A stretch of 64,000 nucleotides of DNA from Acanthacorydalis orientalis. Lineage: Eukaryota; Arthropoda; Insecta; Megaloptera; Corydalidae. This document shows positions 26,217 to 38,285 of this stretch, one piece after another (position 1 is the first letter of the stretch; every line of letters starts with the position of its first letter). The notes beneath the pieces are model-generated. The model had not been told where the DNA came from and searched no databases. It was given only the letters and a program-made list of their open reading frames with translations. The DNA lies in the NCBI GenBank assembly GCA_034766995.1, contig CM068318.1, forward strand, positions 2,728,501 through 2,792,500. The letters are read 5' to 3'. A program made the translations under genes and the position numbers.

Positions 26217-27154
26217 ATGTATGTACAGTAAATTATCGAAACAAATATCATCGAAATATCAACCGAAAATGTTTGAATAAAGGGCACATAAAATCACTTG
26301 TCCATTTCATTCGAGTTTATTATTAGTAGTGCTTGACTCGATGTTAACAGGTTGGCCATTGAATTTCTGTATGGCAATTTATATACTTGTTGAAATATTT
26401 CATATATAGTTTGATAGATCGTGTAGTGTAATTCATTCATAAACTGGATAAAAGTTATTTACTTTCTATGCATGGAAAAGTAACAGTATTTGATTTTTAC
26501 TTCAAATATGTTTTTTTTTTTTAAAAAAGATATATAAAATAACATTTCTGATAGAAGAACATGTTATTATTTTCATTCCGTGACATGTGAATTAATTTAA
26601 ACCTAATAAATATCAAGCAGAAAATATGTATGAATTATTTACGGGATCATCTGGCTCAAAGCGATAAAAGTATTTCAAAATCTTAGTTCTTTGGGAAAAG
26701 ACTGTTTCATGTATCGATATAAAATTTTATAATATTTATAGTGGCGTTTGAAAAACTATAATAATGTACATAAACTGAAGATATACATATTTGTGGTTAT
26801 ACATATTTTGATAGCAATTCCATCATTCTTAAAGGGATAAAATAGAAAAAAATCTTTTTTTTCTTTTTTTAAAGTACAGAAAAGATTTTTCTGTATATTA
26901 GTGCTCTAGGGATAAAGCCATCGCTATCGAAATTCCATCATTCTCAAACGGATGAAACATATTTTTTTTATTTTTAATGAACAGAAATGATTTTCAATGC
27001 CTCAACGCTTTAAGAATGAAGCTTTCGCTATCAAAATGCCCATAAGTAAAAATCGAAAACGATCAATAACCATTTATTGATTATTTCTGATTAGAAAATT
27101 TGTTATAATTAGTGGATTCGGTGAAAAAATCATTTTTTTAAAGTGAACATAGAT

Positions 27155-27440
27155 AACAATTGATAAATAATAATGTACAACAACAAATCTATAAATTAAT
27201 TATTTGAACATTAAAATAATTATTTAACAAATCCCTAAACAATTATTTTAATTTATATTAAATTATTATTTTATTAATAACAATTGATAAATAATAATTT
27301 ACAACAACAACAAATCCATAAATTAATTATTTTAATTTATTAAAATAATTAATTTAATAAATCCCTAAATTAATTATTTTAATTAATATTAAATTGCTAG
27401 TTTATTAATAACAATTGATAGATAATAATTGACAGAACTA
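27155..27440. repeat. Tandem repeat, period about 124-131 bp
   Basis: AACAATTGATAAATAATAAT begins at 27155 and 27279, and AACAATTGATAGATAATAAT at 27410. Units also share AAATCCCTAAAT and TATTAATAAC. About 2.2 copies are present. Unit sequence is almost pure A/T. Confidence 0.85.
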
Positions 27441-27489
27441 CATTGTCTGTCTACCACAATTAAGGAATAACAATGTCCAAATTCTTTAA

Positions 27490-27623
27490 TAAAATAGGCC
27501 CCATATTTCAGTATGAAATATTTTGTTTATTTTCTATTCTTCAATATATTATAAAGCGATTATAAATCTAAATATAGATTTATATATAGATTTATAATAA
27601 ATATATATTATTATTATTAGATA

Positions 27624-27685
<62 letters not shown>

Positions 27686-27962
27686 TATATAATATGATAT
27701 AGATAGATAGATAGATAGATTTATAATAAATTTATTATAAATCTATGTATAGAATGAAAAAATTTAGGCTTCCAGATGGATGTATTAAAAGGAGGCGCAG
27801 TGGTTAAGAAAAGTCATGTCATTTTTTATTTTGTATTTCAGTTCAGTTCAGTACTCAAATACAATTGAGCCAAAATACTAAATGGGGGATGTTTTTTTCT
27901 AATTTTTACGTTTTTCTTTCTAATACTTTCGTGTGGAAGCATAAGTTGAATCCCCCTATATA
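27490..27962. repeat. Compound module II (AT palindrome plus MITE D)
   Basis: Second copy of the module at 3264-3700, with the same order: GAAATATTTTGTTTATTTTC, AGATTTATA units, a longer (TA)n array at 27630-27680, GATA units, the same AT palindrome, then the MITE. The (TA)n and GATA lengths differ between the copies, as expected for microsatellites growing independently. Confidence 0.8.
27751..27952 (+). mobile_element. Foldback MITE, copy D
   Basis: TTTAGGCTTCCAGATGGATG begins at 27762 and the right end is GTGTGGAAGCATAAGTTGAA. It is closest to copy B, sharing the GGAGGCGCAGTGGTTAAGAA stretch exactly, and it shares the 5' flanking module with copy B. Confidence 0.85.
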
Positions 27963-29418
27963 AATCTGCGAAACAGCTTTATTAACAATTTTAGACATAC
28001 TTCATAATTTCTCATATTTCAGTACTCTTATTTCGATAAAACGGAAAATCAAAAATTAAATTTATTTGGATCGATTAGTACATGTAAATCCTTGAGAATA
28101 AAAATGAAATGAGTCTGTTTAAACGAAACGACTGTATTCAAATCAAACTTTTCACTGTGAAAAATATCCGATCGATGGATTCCACTTGCCCTTTCGTACA
28201 CGAGTGAGACATACGTCTTGACTGATAAATCAGTAATTTAAGACCGTACGGAGAAGAATATATGTTAGAAATAACAAGGAAAGACAGTGAAAATTAGAAT
28301 AAATGGGAAAACAAACATGATCTACAAATAAAATAATAAGAGTGGAACTTGAGATGGGAATATCTCAGATTTTACATCCTTACTTATTGACTGAATTATT
28401 AAAATGTAAGAAGAGGACAATGTAATTTTTATTATGAAAAATAATAACATTTAATACACACGGAAACATAGATTTTTTTAAAAAAAATGTCAATTTCTTA
28501 TTTCGAACATAGAAGTCCTGTGATTTGAATGATGAACGATTGACTATTTAATATCAGTTTTTGATAATTGGGATATTTTGAAATTCTCGATCCTTAATCG
28601 AATATATTATAATTATTGGAATGAACAAGACCTAATTAAAGACTTCACCTAATTGAAAACAAACAGCATATACCAATTTAAACTTGGTTTCGAATTGAAG
28701 AAGCTTACAAGAAAAGATTATGTTTATTTATTGAACGTCGGAGACCGAAGTGAAAGTACATAATAAACAAATTAATCTACATTTGTAATGAACACTTGTT
28801 ACGATACAATCAATGCAGCAATGTTTTAATTACATTTCAATTATGGCAACTCATTAGGTCGTATTACAAAATACATACCGAACCTACAAACGATTTCATT
28901 ATGAAAAACACTTATCGATATACAAATCGGCTCACAAACAATGTATGATGAATCGTTTTTTTTTCCACTTTATTTTCGAACACGCTTCTGTATAAACAAT
29001 TATAGTAATAGAAAAGGAAAACCGTAAAAGTGCGTCGAACAAAACATTCACTCGGATTTGTTTTTTTTTTAAAAAAAAGAAAAAATAAAGAAAAAGAATG
29101 AGTAATTTAAAAACTTAACTTATTAACAAACGGTTGTAAAATGTACATAAAAGTTGATTTACAGATATAAAAGCCAGGTTATCTGCTTTTAGAGATTTTG
29201 TTCGTTTTGGAAACAGTTCGATGGTGAATCGATCGGTTAGTTAATTAGTGCCTAGAAAGATATTTTATTCGCTCTATGAGACAAATTAAGCATGTTATTA
29301 TAATAGAGTTATATTAATAGATACATAAAGTGAAACTTGCTTAAGTTGCACACCTGCGGTTTCTATTAAACAACTATAAACATCCACAACTCCTGTTTAT
29401 ATCAGCGAAATTAATTTG

Positions 29419-29450
29419 TTCGGCAATGAAAATAAATTTTCATTGCCGAA
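29419..29450. repeat. Perfect 14-bp hairpin with 4-base loop
   Basis: TTCGGCAATGAAAA, loop TAAA, TTTTCATTGCCGAA. No neighbouring gene explains it. Confidence 0.95.
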
Positions 29451-29499
29451 AGAATTTTAAAGAATTTAATAGCATTTTTTTAAAACACACACACACACA

Positions 29500-29541
<42 letters not shown>

Positions 29542-29614
29542 ATATACATCTGTAATTCTTATATTTAACAGTTTTTTCTTTAACACATCTTCAACAGCTC
29601 GCTCTTTTTGCTAG

Positions 29615-29765
29615 TTATTGATCAAAAATCAACGATCGACAATGACCAATAATCATTCATTGAACATTTTCAATCAGAAATTATTTTGTGACTTGTAAGA
29701 TGATTGGTTGTGAAAAAAATATTCATTTGTGATAGTGAATTTAGTAAAAGTGTCAGAACTGTGTC
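29615..29765 (+). repeat. Dispersed repeat D copy
   Basis: Shows GACAATGACCAATAATCATT, CATTGAACATTTTCAATCAG, ATTCATTTGTGATAGTGAAT and a final AGTGTCAGAACTGTG. Confidence 0.7.
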
Positions 29766-30638
29766 TTAACATCCTGATTTATTCGAGTCGAACAGAACTG
29801 AATGTCGCAACAATAAATAACACAACCGAAAGATGTCAACTGATAGAAATGAAATGACTAATTCTATTCATTCTTGGCGAGTTATTTATAAGCAATTGAA
29901 AATAGAGAAGTGATTTTTCTACTGAAATTTTATTTAAAACAGTTCACACTTAAACGGTTAAGACAAAAAAACTTATTGTATTTTTATAAAAGACAGTTGG
30001 ACTGTTTTTCTTTGTCACTTTCGCAAAAATCGAAAAAATTAATAATGCAGTTCTATTGCTATTGAATCAATGTTTACGGTTATGTAAAAAAAGTTTTGAA
30101 AAAAAATATTTTAAGCAGATAAAAAAAAAGTTAATGTTCCGTATACACAACAGCGTTTAATGGGTTAAGAGTTTAGATTTGAGAGACCTAGAGATATTCG
30201 CAGTTCTTCCACTGTCGCAGGGGTCCTACACCATTAACCCCTCCGAATGTGGATATATATATATGTATATAAATAAAATATGTCTTCCATATAAGTGCAC
30301 ATTAAAGGATTAAATGGTGCGGTGCACAATGAAAATTTTCATTATAATAATGGAAAAAATGAAAATACCCTAAACTGGATACGATTCACTATTAGTTTCA
30401 CTATCTATTATAACTTATTAAATCGCCTGCATCAATGAACGCCAATTGTATTGAAACATCGATAATATTTCACAGGTTTATTCGCCATTTGCAGAACGAC
30501 AGAACTTTCTGAGCTGCTGTCTAACTTATAAGAATCTCTAGATAGTCGAATCAAGTTGAAACAAAACTTCAGATCATTATGAAAAATGAATTCGAGTTAA
30601 CATCTGGCCGATCAATTTAGATATCTTATACCTCTGTG

Positions 30639-30643
<5 letters not shown>

Positions 30644-30722
<79 letters not shown>
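30644..30722. repeat. Uninterrupted (TA)n array, about 78 bp
   Basis: Perfect TA dinucleotide run, among the longest uninterrupted ones in the window. A perfect run this long usually implies recent growth. Confidence 0.95.
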
Positions 30723-30723
<1 letters not shown>

Positions 30724-31214
30724 ATGTAAAGATTAGATGAAAACTTTCAAACTTTGAAAACAATCAGGCCGGATAGATATTTTTGCAGTGTTTCGCGGAA
30801 GATATTAATTAGACTGGAAACTAGTGAATTAAACTAATTAAAAAGGTCTGCTTGAAAGTACAACTTTAGAATAAAAAACAGTAAAATTCTGGAGTAACTT
30901 TTCAGAATATGTAACTATTGTAAAAAGAAAAATTCTTAACCTGGATAATTTTATTGTTTGACTGAAAACTTGTATGTTTGCATATAATAGATACTCCGAA
31001 GTCGAGTGACTGCGATTCTAGTCATTAGTAGAATACGTGTCTTTCTCTCTTTGTTCTCTGTTCCTTGAAAAACTGGTAAATAAAATTTCAAAATATTTAA
31101 AAACGAAGAACAGAGGAAGAAAAATCGAAAACAATTTTATTTTCTGCATGTTATCTTATTTTATAACAAAAGTAGAGATCTTTTCTTACACCATCACCCT
31201 GTATATGTTTTATT

Positions 31215-31327
31215 GTTTTTAATTTTGCAGAATGAGGAATATTTTTACGACTGAGATATGTTCCGTTTTTTCATAAATAAACATTCATTTTCAGTAAGAA
31301 AGGCACCGAATTAAATTGTACTCTTAA
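31215..31327 (+). mobile_element. Right-end fragment of the third mariner lineage
   Basis: Ends with the terminus whose reverse complement is TTAAGAGTACAATTTAATTC, followed by TA. The preceding 100 bases align with the 3' untranslated part of the 489-bp copy, including a decayed EEYFY-like transposase end. No partner left end was found. Confidence 0.65.
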
Positions 31328-32153
31328 TAAATTGTTTATTTTTTTCAATGCAGCTGAATGCTGAATGATCAACAGTTTTTTAACTACCGAACAGGGGATT
31401 CAATTGAATAAAATAACAGATGTAAATGATGTTTATGTAATACAAAATATTCCCTAGATAAAAATAAATATATATTTTCAATCACTATTATACTATAATT
31501 AATATAAAAGGTATCGAGTACGAAATTCTATTCAGTTTTACTTTTATCGATAATTGGAAAAAAGTAAAACTAAACAATACTTTCCACTCGAATTAATTCA
31601 CTATATACACAAAACCATTTAACGCCCAATAAACTGTCTATAATCGATATTTAGTTTTTTTTTTGGACTCTTCCTCAATTAAAATACACGTTTCGATCGA
31701 GTTTCGACCACAAATAAATGAATTTCTTGAAATTATCCGATTACAAACATTTTAATGATTCCAACGCACCAAAAGTACGTGCACAGACCCACTTTCTAAC
31801 TTTATCAACTTTAAAAACGTGCAATTCGTAAATAATTCGTACACGTTTCGAAAAATATTCCGGATTGTTATTGCTTTGTACGATTTTTAAACAGAGTTAG
31901 TCACGTACTACGTACGATTTATTGTTTTATTCAACGATAGTAATTACTTGTTCAACGATTTAATCAATTCTATTTTATATTTTACAACTAACACTGTCCC
32001 ACTGATTAGGATTTAACTGGTCTAGGATTCTAGAATGCACCAGCTGTAAAAATCGAAGTAAACTTTTTCAATTACGGCATTACTGAAGAATTGAAGCGCA
32101 TTTTAAGAGATCTACTGTACCGTATACTTTTTATTACTGCATATATTACACAT

Positions 32154-32197
<44 letters not shown>

Positions 32198-32838
32198 GTA
32201 CTCATATCGTTTATATAAAAATATTACCATGCTATTAAAGAAACTCAGTAAAATTTAATTTTAAATTCTATATTCGTTACACGGTTATATAAAAATATAA
32301 ATATTTATATTGTTCTTGACTTCAACTCTTTATGTACTGTCGGGACTTTCAAGTCCAATAAACAAAAACTGATATTAAATAATAAATTGTTCGTCGTTAA
32401 AATCGCGGGACTTCTATGTCCGAAACAGAAAAACTGTTCCAAAATTTAGATTCTTCTTGAAAAAATACATTTTTCGATTAGATCGACATTTCAAAATTAA
32501 TTACACTGAATGTAAAACAGGATTAATTTATAATTTACCGGTGATATAAATAGAAATAATTTCCTATTTGCCTGCCTCGAGAACAGGCCCTCGATTGACT
32601 AACACAAGAAATATGAAAAAAAAATATTTTTTTAAACTAAAAATATTTACATAACAGACGATAATAATGAAATTATCAAACATAAACCATGTTTCATTTA
32701 TATTCGACACCGTAATTCAACCAATAGCCATTAACGAAACATATTTTTTGCTTTCAGTTACAAACGGCAGCATTTAGTTTTAAATATAAGAATCTTATAT
32801 TGAAATACTTGATCCTCTCTCTTTCTATCTATCTACTA

Positions 32839-32876
<38 letters not shown>

Positions 32877-32877
32877 A

Positions 32878-33470
32878 AAGAGAGAGAGAGATGTATAAAT
32901 AAATATATAGGCGGATAGATAGATAGAAAGAAAATAGATAAATGTATAAAAAGATATATAGATAGATACATAGACAAACAGATAGACAAATAATTAGATA
33001 GTTAGATAGATAAATAGATAAGTAGATAGATAGACAGGCAGGTAGATAAATAAAAAGATAGTTTTATAAATAGGTATATAGATAAATAGATAGATATACA
33101 AATAAACAAATAGATAGATAAATAGATTGATAGATAGATAATTAGATAAACAGATAGGTAGATAGATAGATTTACAGATATACCGACAGATACATAGATA
33201 GATGATAAGTAGATAGACAGTTCAATAAACCGATAGACAAATAGATTGATAGATATATAGACAAATAGATAGATGTATAAAAAAGTAGATAGATATATAG
33301 ACAGATGTATAAATAAATAAATGGATAGATAGATAGACAGATAGTTAGATAGGTAAGTAAATAGATAGACAAATAGATAGAGTGATAGACAAATGTATCA
33401 GTAAACAGATAAATAGATGTATAGATAAGTAGATGTATAGATAAGTAGATAAATAGATACGGATGTAGAT
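32878..33470. repeat. Degenerate (GATA/GACA)n tract, about 590 bp
   Basis: Nearly every tetranucleotide is GATA or a one-base variant (AATA, GACA, GTAG). Purine-rich strand bias holds across the whole block. A (TA)n array and a GAGAGAGA run precede it. Minus-strand frames through it (Ser-Ile-Tyr-Leu polymers) are not genes. Confidence 0.95.
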
Positions 33471-33779
33471 AATTTACACAAAAAAAGACATCAATTTTTA
33501 GAATACAGAAAAACGAATTAAATATTTAACCACATAAAACAACACTTTGTTCAATTTTTTGGTTTATATTACTAGATAACTCTTAAACGTTCGAATATTT
33601 CCTGATCCCTCAACAAAAAATTAAAATACAACCGTGATCCTAAAATATACCTAAGAACTCCACATTTACTCGCTGTTTTAAAAATTTTACACTGATAATT
33701 TTGTATATACATTTCTCACTCGGCCCACAAAACATTTTTCTGATCATCAGTGTTCAATAAAAAATTTTCTGGACTTTAT

Positions 33780-33955
33780 CGCTTTGTAGATGATGGCATC
33801 GCCATCGAGATGCGCATAAGATACAATCAAAAATGATCAATAAATCAGTTATTCAACATTTTTATTCGGAAAATTGAAAATTTTTAAAGTTAGTGCAGGA
33901 GTGAAACATTCATTTGTGAAATCGAAAATATATTTATGATTTTTACATTTACTTA
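33780..33955 (+). repeat. Dispersed repeat D copy
   Basis: Begins with the small palindrome GATGGCATCGCCATCGA found at the start of several copies, followed by ACAATCAAAAATGATCAATA and ACATTCATTTGTGAAATCGA. A (TA)n array follows at 33984. Confidence 0.7.
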
Positions 33956-33981
33956 AGTACATTTTAAAAGTTTTAGCACTC

Positions 33982-34032
<51 letters not shown>

Positions 34033-34941
34033 CCAAAAATATCACAGAAAACAATAATCCTGATTCTATTAAAATACAATAAAAATATTTATTCAATCTT
34101 ATTATATTTCTAAATAATTGATTTTTGCAACTAGTCTATTATTTCAACTGGTTTAAAAATAAAAATATTCTCATCCGAATTAGAACTAGTATATAAAAGT
34201 CATCTTTTTGACCATAATTTCAGAATATTTATAAAATCTAAATCATTAACTAAGCAAAAAGAAACGATTCGACAACATAACATTTATTACTGTTTCCATT
34301 AAAAAAGTTTACGTCAGTAGAACAGTGATATTCATTCAAAAAATCTTCGATTCGATTTCTGATCAATTGATTTATAACTAGTACATTTTTGTAACTGATT
34401 CGTTAAAGAAATATTCATCGTGCGAATTAAAACGAACGTGGTATAAAATATCCATATTTTTGAACGTTCCCCTTGAAATATTCAAAAAATATAAATCGTC
34501 CGCTACACAAAGAGAACGAACCCAGTACATAACATTTATTACTATTTATTCAAAACGTGCGCATCGACAGAACAGTAACATTTTACTCTTATTAATCCGA
34601 ATTAAGTATTTTAAAGAAACGTATGAAAAAATGACATATCGAGTAAATGAAACACTGAAGGATATCCAAGATGGTGGAACGAAATTTAACTGATGTCCCA
34701 TCTACACATTTTACAACACATTTTGAAATAATTTAAAATTAGTTTCTGTTCTAATCGAAAATTCTAATCTAGTCTCGTTTTAATATTATTAATCGCTTTT
34801 TTTTGTTTGTTTTTTTTTGATAGAGTTTCAAAAAAAAGATATTCAATAATACAAATGATAAATTATTAATTGTTTAAATGTGTTTCTGTTTAATAAAATT
34901 TCTAAATGTTTTTTCAAAATTATTTTACTTTAAAATGATTC

Positions 34942-35028
<87 letters not shown>

Positions 35029-35284
35029 AGAACAATATGCTGTATAAAAAAGATAAATTGCAAGTCTCGAATGATTTTCAATCTGATGAGATTTGTAATT
35101 CAAGTGTATGAAATTCAGACATGGGTCACATGATAGGGAAGAGTATCTATTTGATCCAAATCAAAGTATTTCTCAGACATATCTTTCATACAACGTCAAC
35201 AACGAACACAGAACAATTTACTAACTTACCGATAAGTAACTGTAACGAAAAAAAAAATCGAAACAATCGAACAATCTCTAAATT

Positions 35285-35540
35285 AAATTATCAGTTTTAC
35301 AGCGAGACCGTGTCTGGATTATCTACAACATGACGGCGGCGTGTCTATCGGATCCCAAATACCTCCGGATATTTCGTGCGTCCAATTACGCGCTACTGGA
35401 TTCCGCGAAAATTTAGGTGCACGGATGCGGCGACCTTAAACACCGAACAACAGACGCTGACTGCGAAGCTCTGTGATCATATCCCGCCAGCCGTATGATC
35501 AAACAACACGCTTGTTCGACCCCTGCGCATGTCTCTTCAT
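35285..35540. other. CpG-rich island in the repeat desert
   Basis: This is the most G+C- and CpG-rich stretch left of 38 kb (GACGGCGGCGTGTC, TTTCGTGCGTCCAATTACGCG, GGATGCGGCGACC). The plus strand has a 28-codon frame starting at the ATG before ACGGCGGCG. No splice-flanked exon is convincing. It may be a promoter, first exon or conserved element of a gene whose other exons lie elsewhere. Confidence 0.4.
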
Positions 35541-35758
35541 CTTATTTGCAAAATAAAGTGGCGGAGAAGATTTGAATAATTTCGGAAAAGATAACAGAAC
35601 AGTTTCTTTCTCGCGGACTGCATTTAGGGAATTATAGTTTATGGATTTTTTTTCATTCCCGAGATTAAACAATATCGAGTTTTTAATGTGAGGGTGTACT
35701 TTGAAAATGTTCACTCGATGATGACGTGATTTAGTGGCAAATATGTGAATTCTACATA

Positions 35759-35815
35759 TTAGATGTAAGAATTAATTCGGTGCTTTTAAATTGAACAATA
35801 CTGAATATCGTTCAA
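35759..35815 (+). mobile_element. Lone left end of the third mariner lineage
   Basis: TTAGATGTAAGAATTAATTC preceded by TA matches the shared terminus. Homology fades after about 50 bases and no right end is visible. Confidence 0.6.
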
Positions 35816-36334
35816 GAAGATCATTAACCCTTAAACAGCACAATATCTGCATGAAACATACTAAACACACTGGGACAGATTGACCCCAATCACTTTGAAC
35901 GAGCATTACAAAGGAACTATATATTTTTCTGAGCTGAAAAAAATCAAGTATGTACTTCAAACATTTAAAAATGAGATGCAGTTGTTTTAAATGAGGAAAA
36001 AAATTTGTATTGTTGTTAAAAAATTGAGATGTAAAAAGAACAACAGAAAAAATGACTTCTTTCATTTAAAATTTAATAACTTTTTCAATTTTCAATTTTT
36101 GAATGTGAAATTTTAACTTGATACTCTTGAAATAATATACTTTTTTTGAATAATAAGCAGATTATTATCAAGGTAAAGCAAAATAATATATTTTCATTTC
36201 TAATACCTTTAAATTTTATCTAATGTACGGTTAAGATTTTGGTTACTTTGCACCAATTAGAAGGTTTACATATCACAAGTGTCTTATACAACGACCGTTA
36301 GTCCTGCACCAACTACTGTCATTTAGCGAGGGTC

Positions 36335-36390
<56 letters not shown>

Positions 36391-36660
36391 TTTTTATACT
36401 ATTATATATCAATATTCAACCATATTTAATATCATAACCAAAAAAGTATAACATTTTATATTAAAAACGCTTCAAATTTAAAACCTAGAATATACATACA
36501 TATCCGGCCTTGTGAACTAGAAATTTAATGTCTATTCAGTAAAAAAATATATATTGATACTTGAAAAAGCGACCAGTTTTTAAAACTGTTACATTCGACA
36601 TGATTATCATAATTGGAGCTAATTAACACGAATATTTCATTCGTATAAAAGTTACAGTTT

Positions 36661-36737
<77 letters not shown>

Positions 36738-37204
36738 CCTGTTTTCGTTCGTGGATAAAAACATACGATCGGCCTGACGATTAACTATTCAACTTGCTTG
36801 ATTTAATAACGTCTCTAGTCTACACCGAAACGGCGTATCGTTAACAACACATACCGAGACTGAAACTTGTATAAACTGAATATTACACGCCATAGTAAAC
36901 GTTTAACTATTCTTGTAGTAGAGATTAAGTCATTTTAAATAAAATATCAGTTTCAATATATTAGACAAGTGGGTGTTTACAGTTTTAATAGAGCGCGGGT
37001 TGTGTTTCGCATCCATTTTGAAAATAATTCAATTATTAAAATCGGATTATTTGTATTAACAAACTATTGAAACGTTTTAAAAGGTTGAACTGCAGATTCG
37101 TTTTAAACAATTATTGAAATAACATGGTTTTGTACTCAATTAGGCTTGTTGATCATCCAGGTTTAATTTATCTTAATGGAATCACATGCACACATGTATG
37201 TGTT

Positions 37205-37207
<3 letters not shown>

Positions 37208-37240
<33 letters not shown>

Positions 37241-37253
37241 TATACATATATAT

Positions 37254-37284
<31 letters not shown>

Positions 37285-37285
37285 A

Positions 37286-37370
<85 letters not shown>

Positions 37371-37392
37371 TGTATAGATACATATATATATT
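37208..37392. repeat. (TA)n array with periodic AAATATACATA interruptions
   Basis: 185 bp of TA dinucleotides broken at intervals by AA and CA steps. Open frames on both strands through it (Tyr-Ile polymers) are repeat artefacts. Confidence 0.95.
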
Positions 37393-37652
37393 ATTGTTTT
37401 TAATAAATGTTTAAGAATCGATAAAAAGAGAAGAAAACTATTAAAAATAAAGGAATTAGAACGGCCATTTTAAACGGTTCTATTGTTAATAATCCGCTGA
37501 CAATGCAATACGATTACTGGTACAACAAATACGCTTGTTTCCAATACAGATACAGTCAACTGGACACAATCTAAATCGAGATGTAAAAAATAAATAAATA
37601 AAAAAGAGCACATCGTTGTTGATTGAAGGCTCCGCTATGTATGTATTTGTGC

Positions 37653-37732
<80 letters not shown>

Positions 37733-37733
<1 letters not shown>

Positions 37734-38108
37734 TAACAGCAAGGCAACCAGTGAAAACTTGTGGTAGACTAGATTAGAACGATTGTGAGAACCTGATGAG
37801 TATCCGAGCGGGTTTACGCGGTCGGGATATACAACAATACAACAATGCTAGATTGGAATCTGTGAAAAACATGAGAAAACGAGGGATCAACTTCTCTATT
37901 TACGACAAGTCATGCGGTTCGCTCCAGCGAGACGTTTTTAATCTTCTAAATCAATGCCAACTTCCACTAAATGCATATCCACCGTTCGTTGTACAGTGGT
38001 GTACGAATGCGAGAACACAATCCGCAAGTATTTTTCATGCGAAAATGCGCGCGGAACGGTGGTTTTTTTTTCTTCCTGTTGAGGGATTTCGTCTCGTTCA
38101 ATAGCTCA

Positions 38109-38110
<2 letters not shown>
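37733..38110. other. Mixed-composition segment between (TA)n arrays, uncertain frame
   Basis: A 102-codon plus-strand frame (37796-38104, starting MSIRAGLRGRDIQQYNNARL) lies between two TA arrays with near-balanced composition. I recognise no domain. The position beside the mariner and the missing flanking exons make a gene unlikely but not excluded. Confidence 0.3.
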
Positions 38111-38111
<1 letters not shown>

Positions 38112-38146
<35 letters not shown>

Positions 38147-38173
38147 TATGTATATATGTATATATATATGTAT

Positions 38174-38218
<45 letters not shown>

Positions 38219-38245
38219 TATGTATATATGTATATATATATGTAT

Positions 38246-38282
<37 letters not shown>

Positions 38283-38283
38283 A
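38112..38283. repeat. (TA)n tract with 72-bp tandem duplication
   Basis: A complex block containing TGTACATATG and TATACATACATACATA occurs twice, at 38141 and again at 38213, exactly 72 bp apart and separated by (TA)n. It abuts the left end of the mariner. Open frames through it on both strands are repeat artefacts. Confidence 0.9.
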
Positions 38284-38285
38284 TA

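Larger units (their letters stand above)
24440..32850. other. AT-rich stretch without a supported gene
   Basis: Microsatellites, compound module II with MITE D, the tandem repeat at 27155, repeat D copies, the 29419 hairpin and a mariner end at 31327. No coding or RNA gene could be supported. Confidence 0.5.

Noticed and set aside
33172..33372. 66-codon minus-strand frame rich in Ser, Ile, Tyr and Leu, resembling a membrane peptide
   Set aside because: It is the translation of the GATA tetranucleotide tract.
32878..33470. Possible CRISPR-like array because of regular repeats
   Set aside because: The units are continuous degenerate tetranucleotides without unique spacers, in an animal genome.
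37168..37403. Overlapping frames on both strands coding Tyr-Ile polymers
   Set aside because: They are translations of (TA)n DNA. The same applies to frames at 4476-4803, 20380-20616, 25506-25889, 26095-26287, 34878-35111 and 38098-38351.
37796..38104. 102-codon plus-strand frame beside the mariner as a possible captured gene
   Set aside because: It lies outside the mariner's inverted ends, has no recognised domain, and is bounded by microsatellites.
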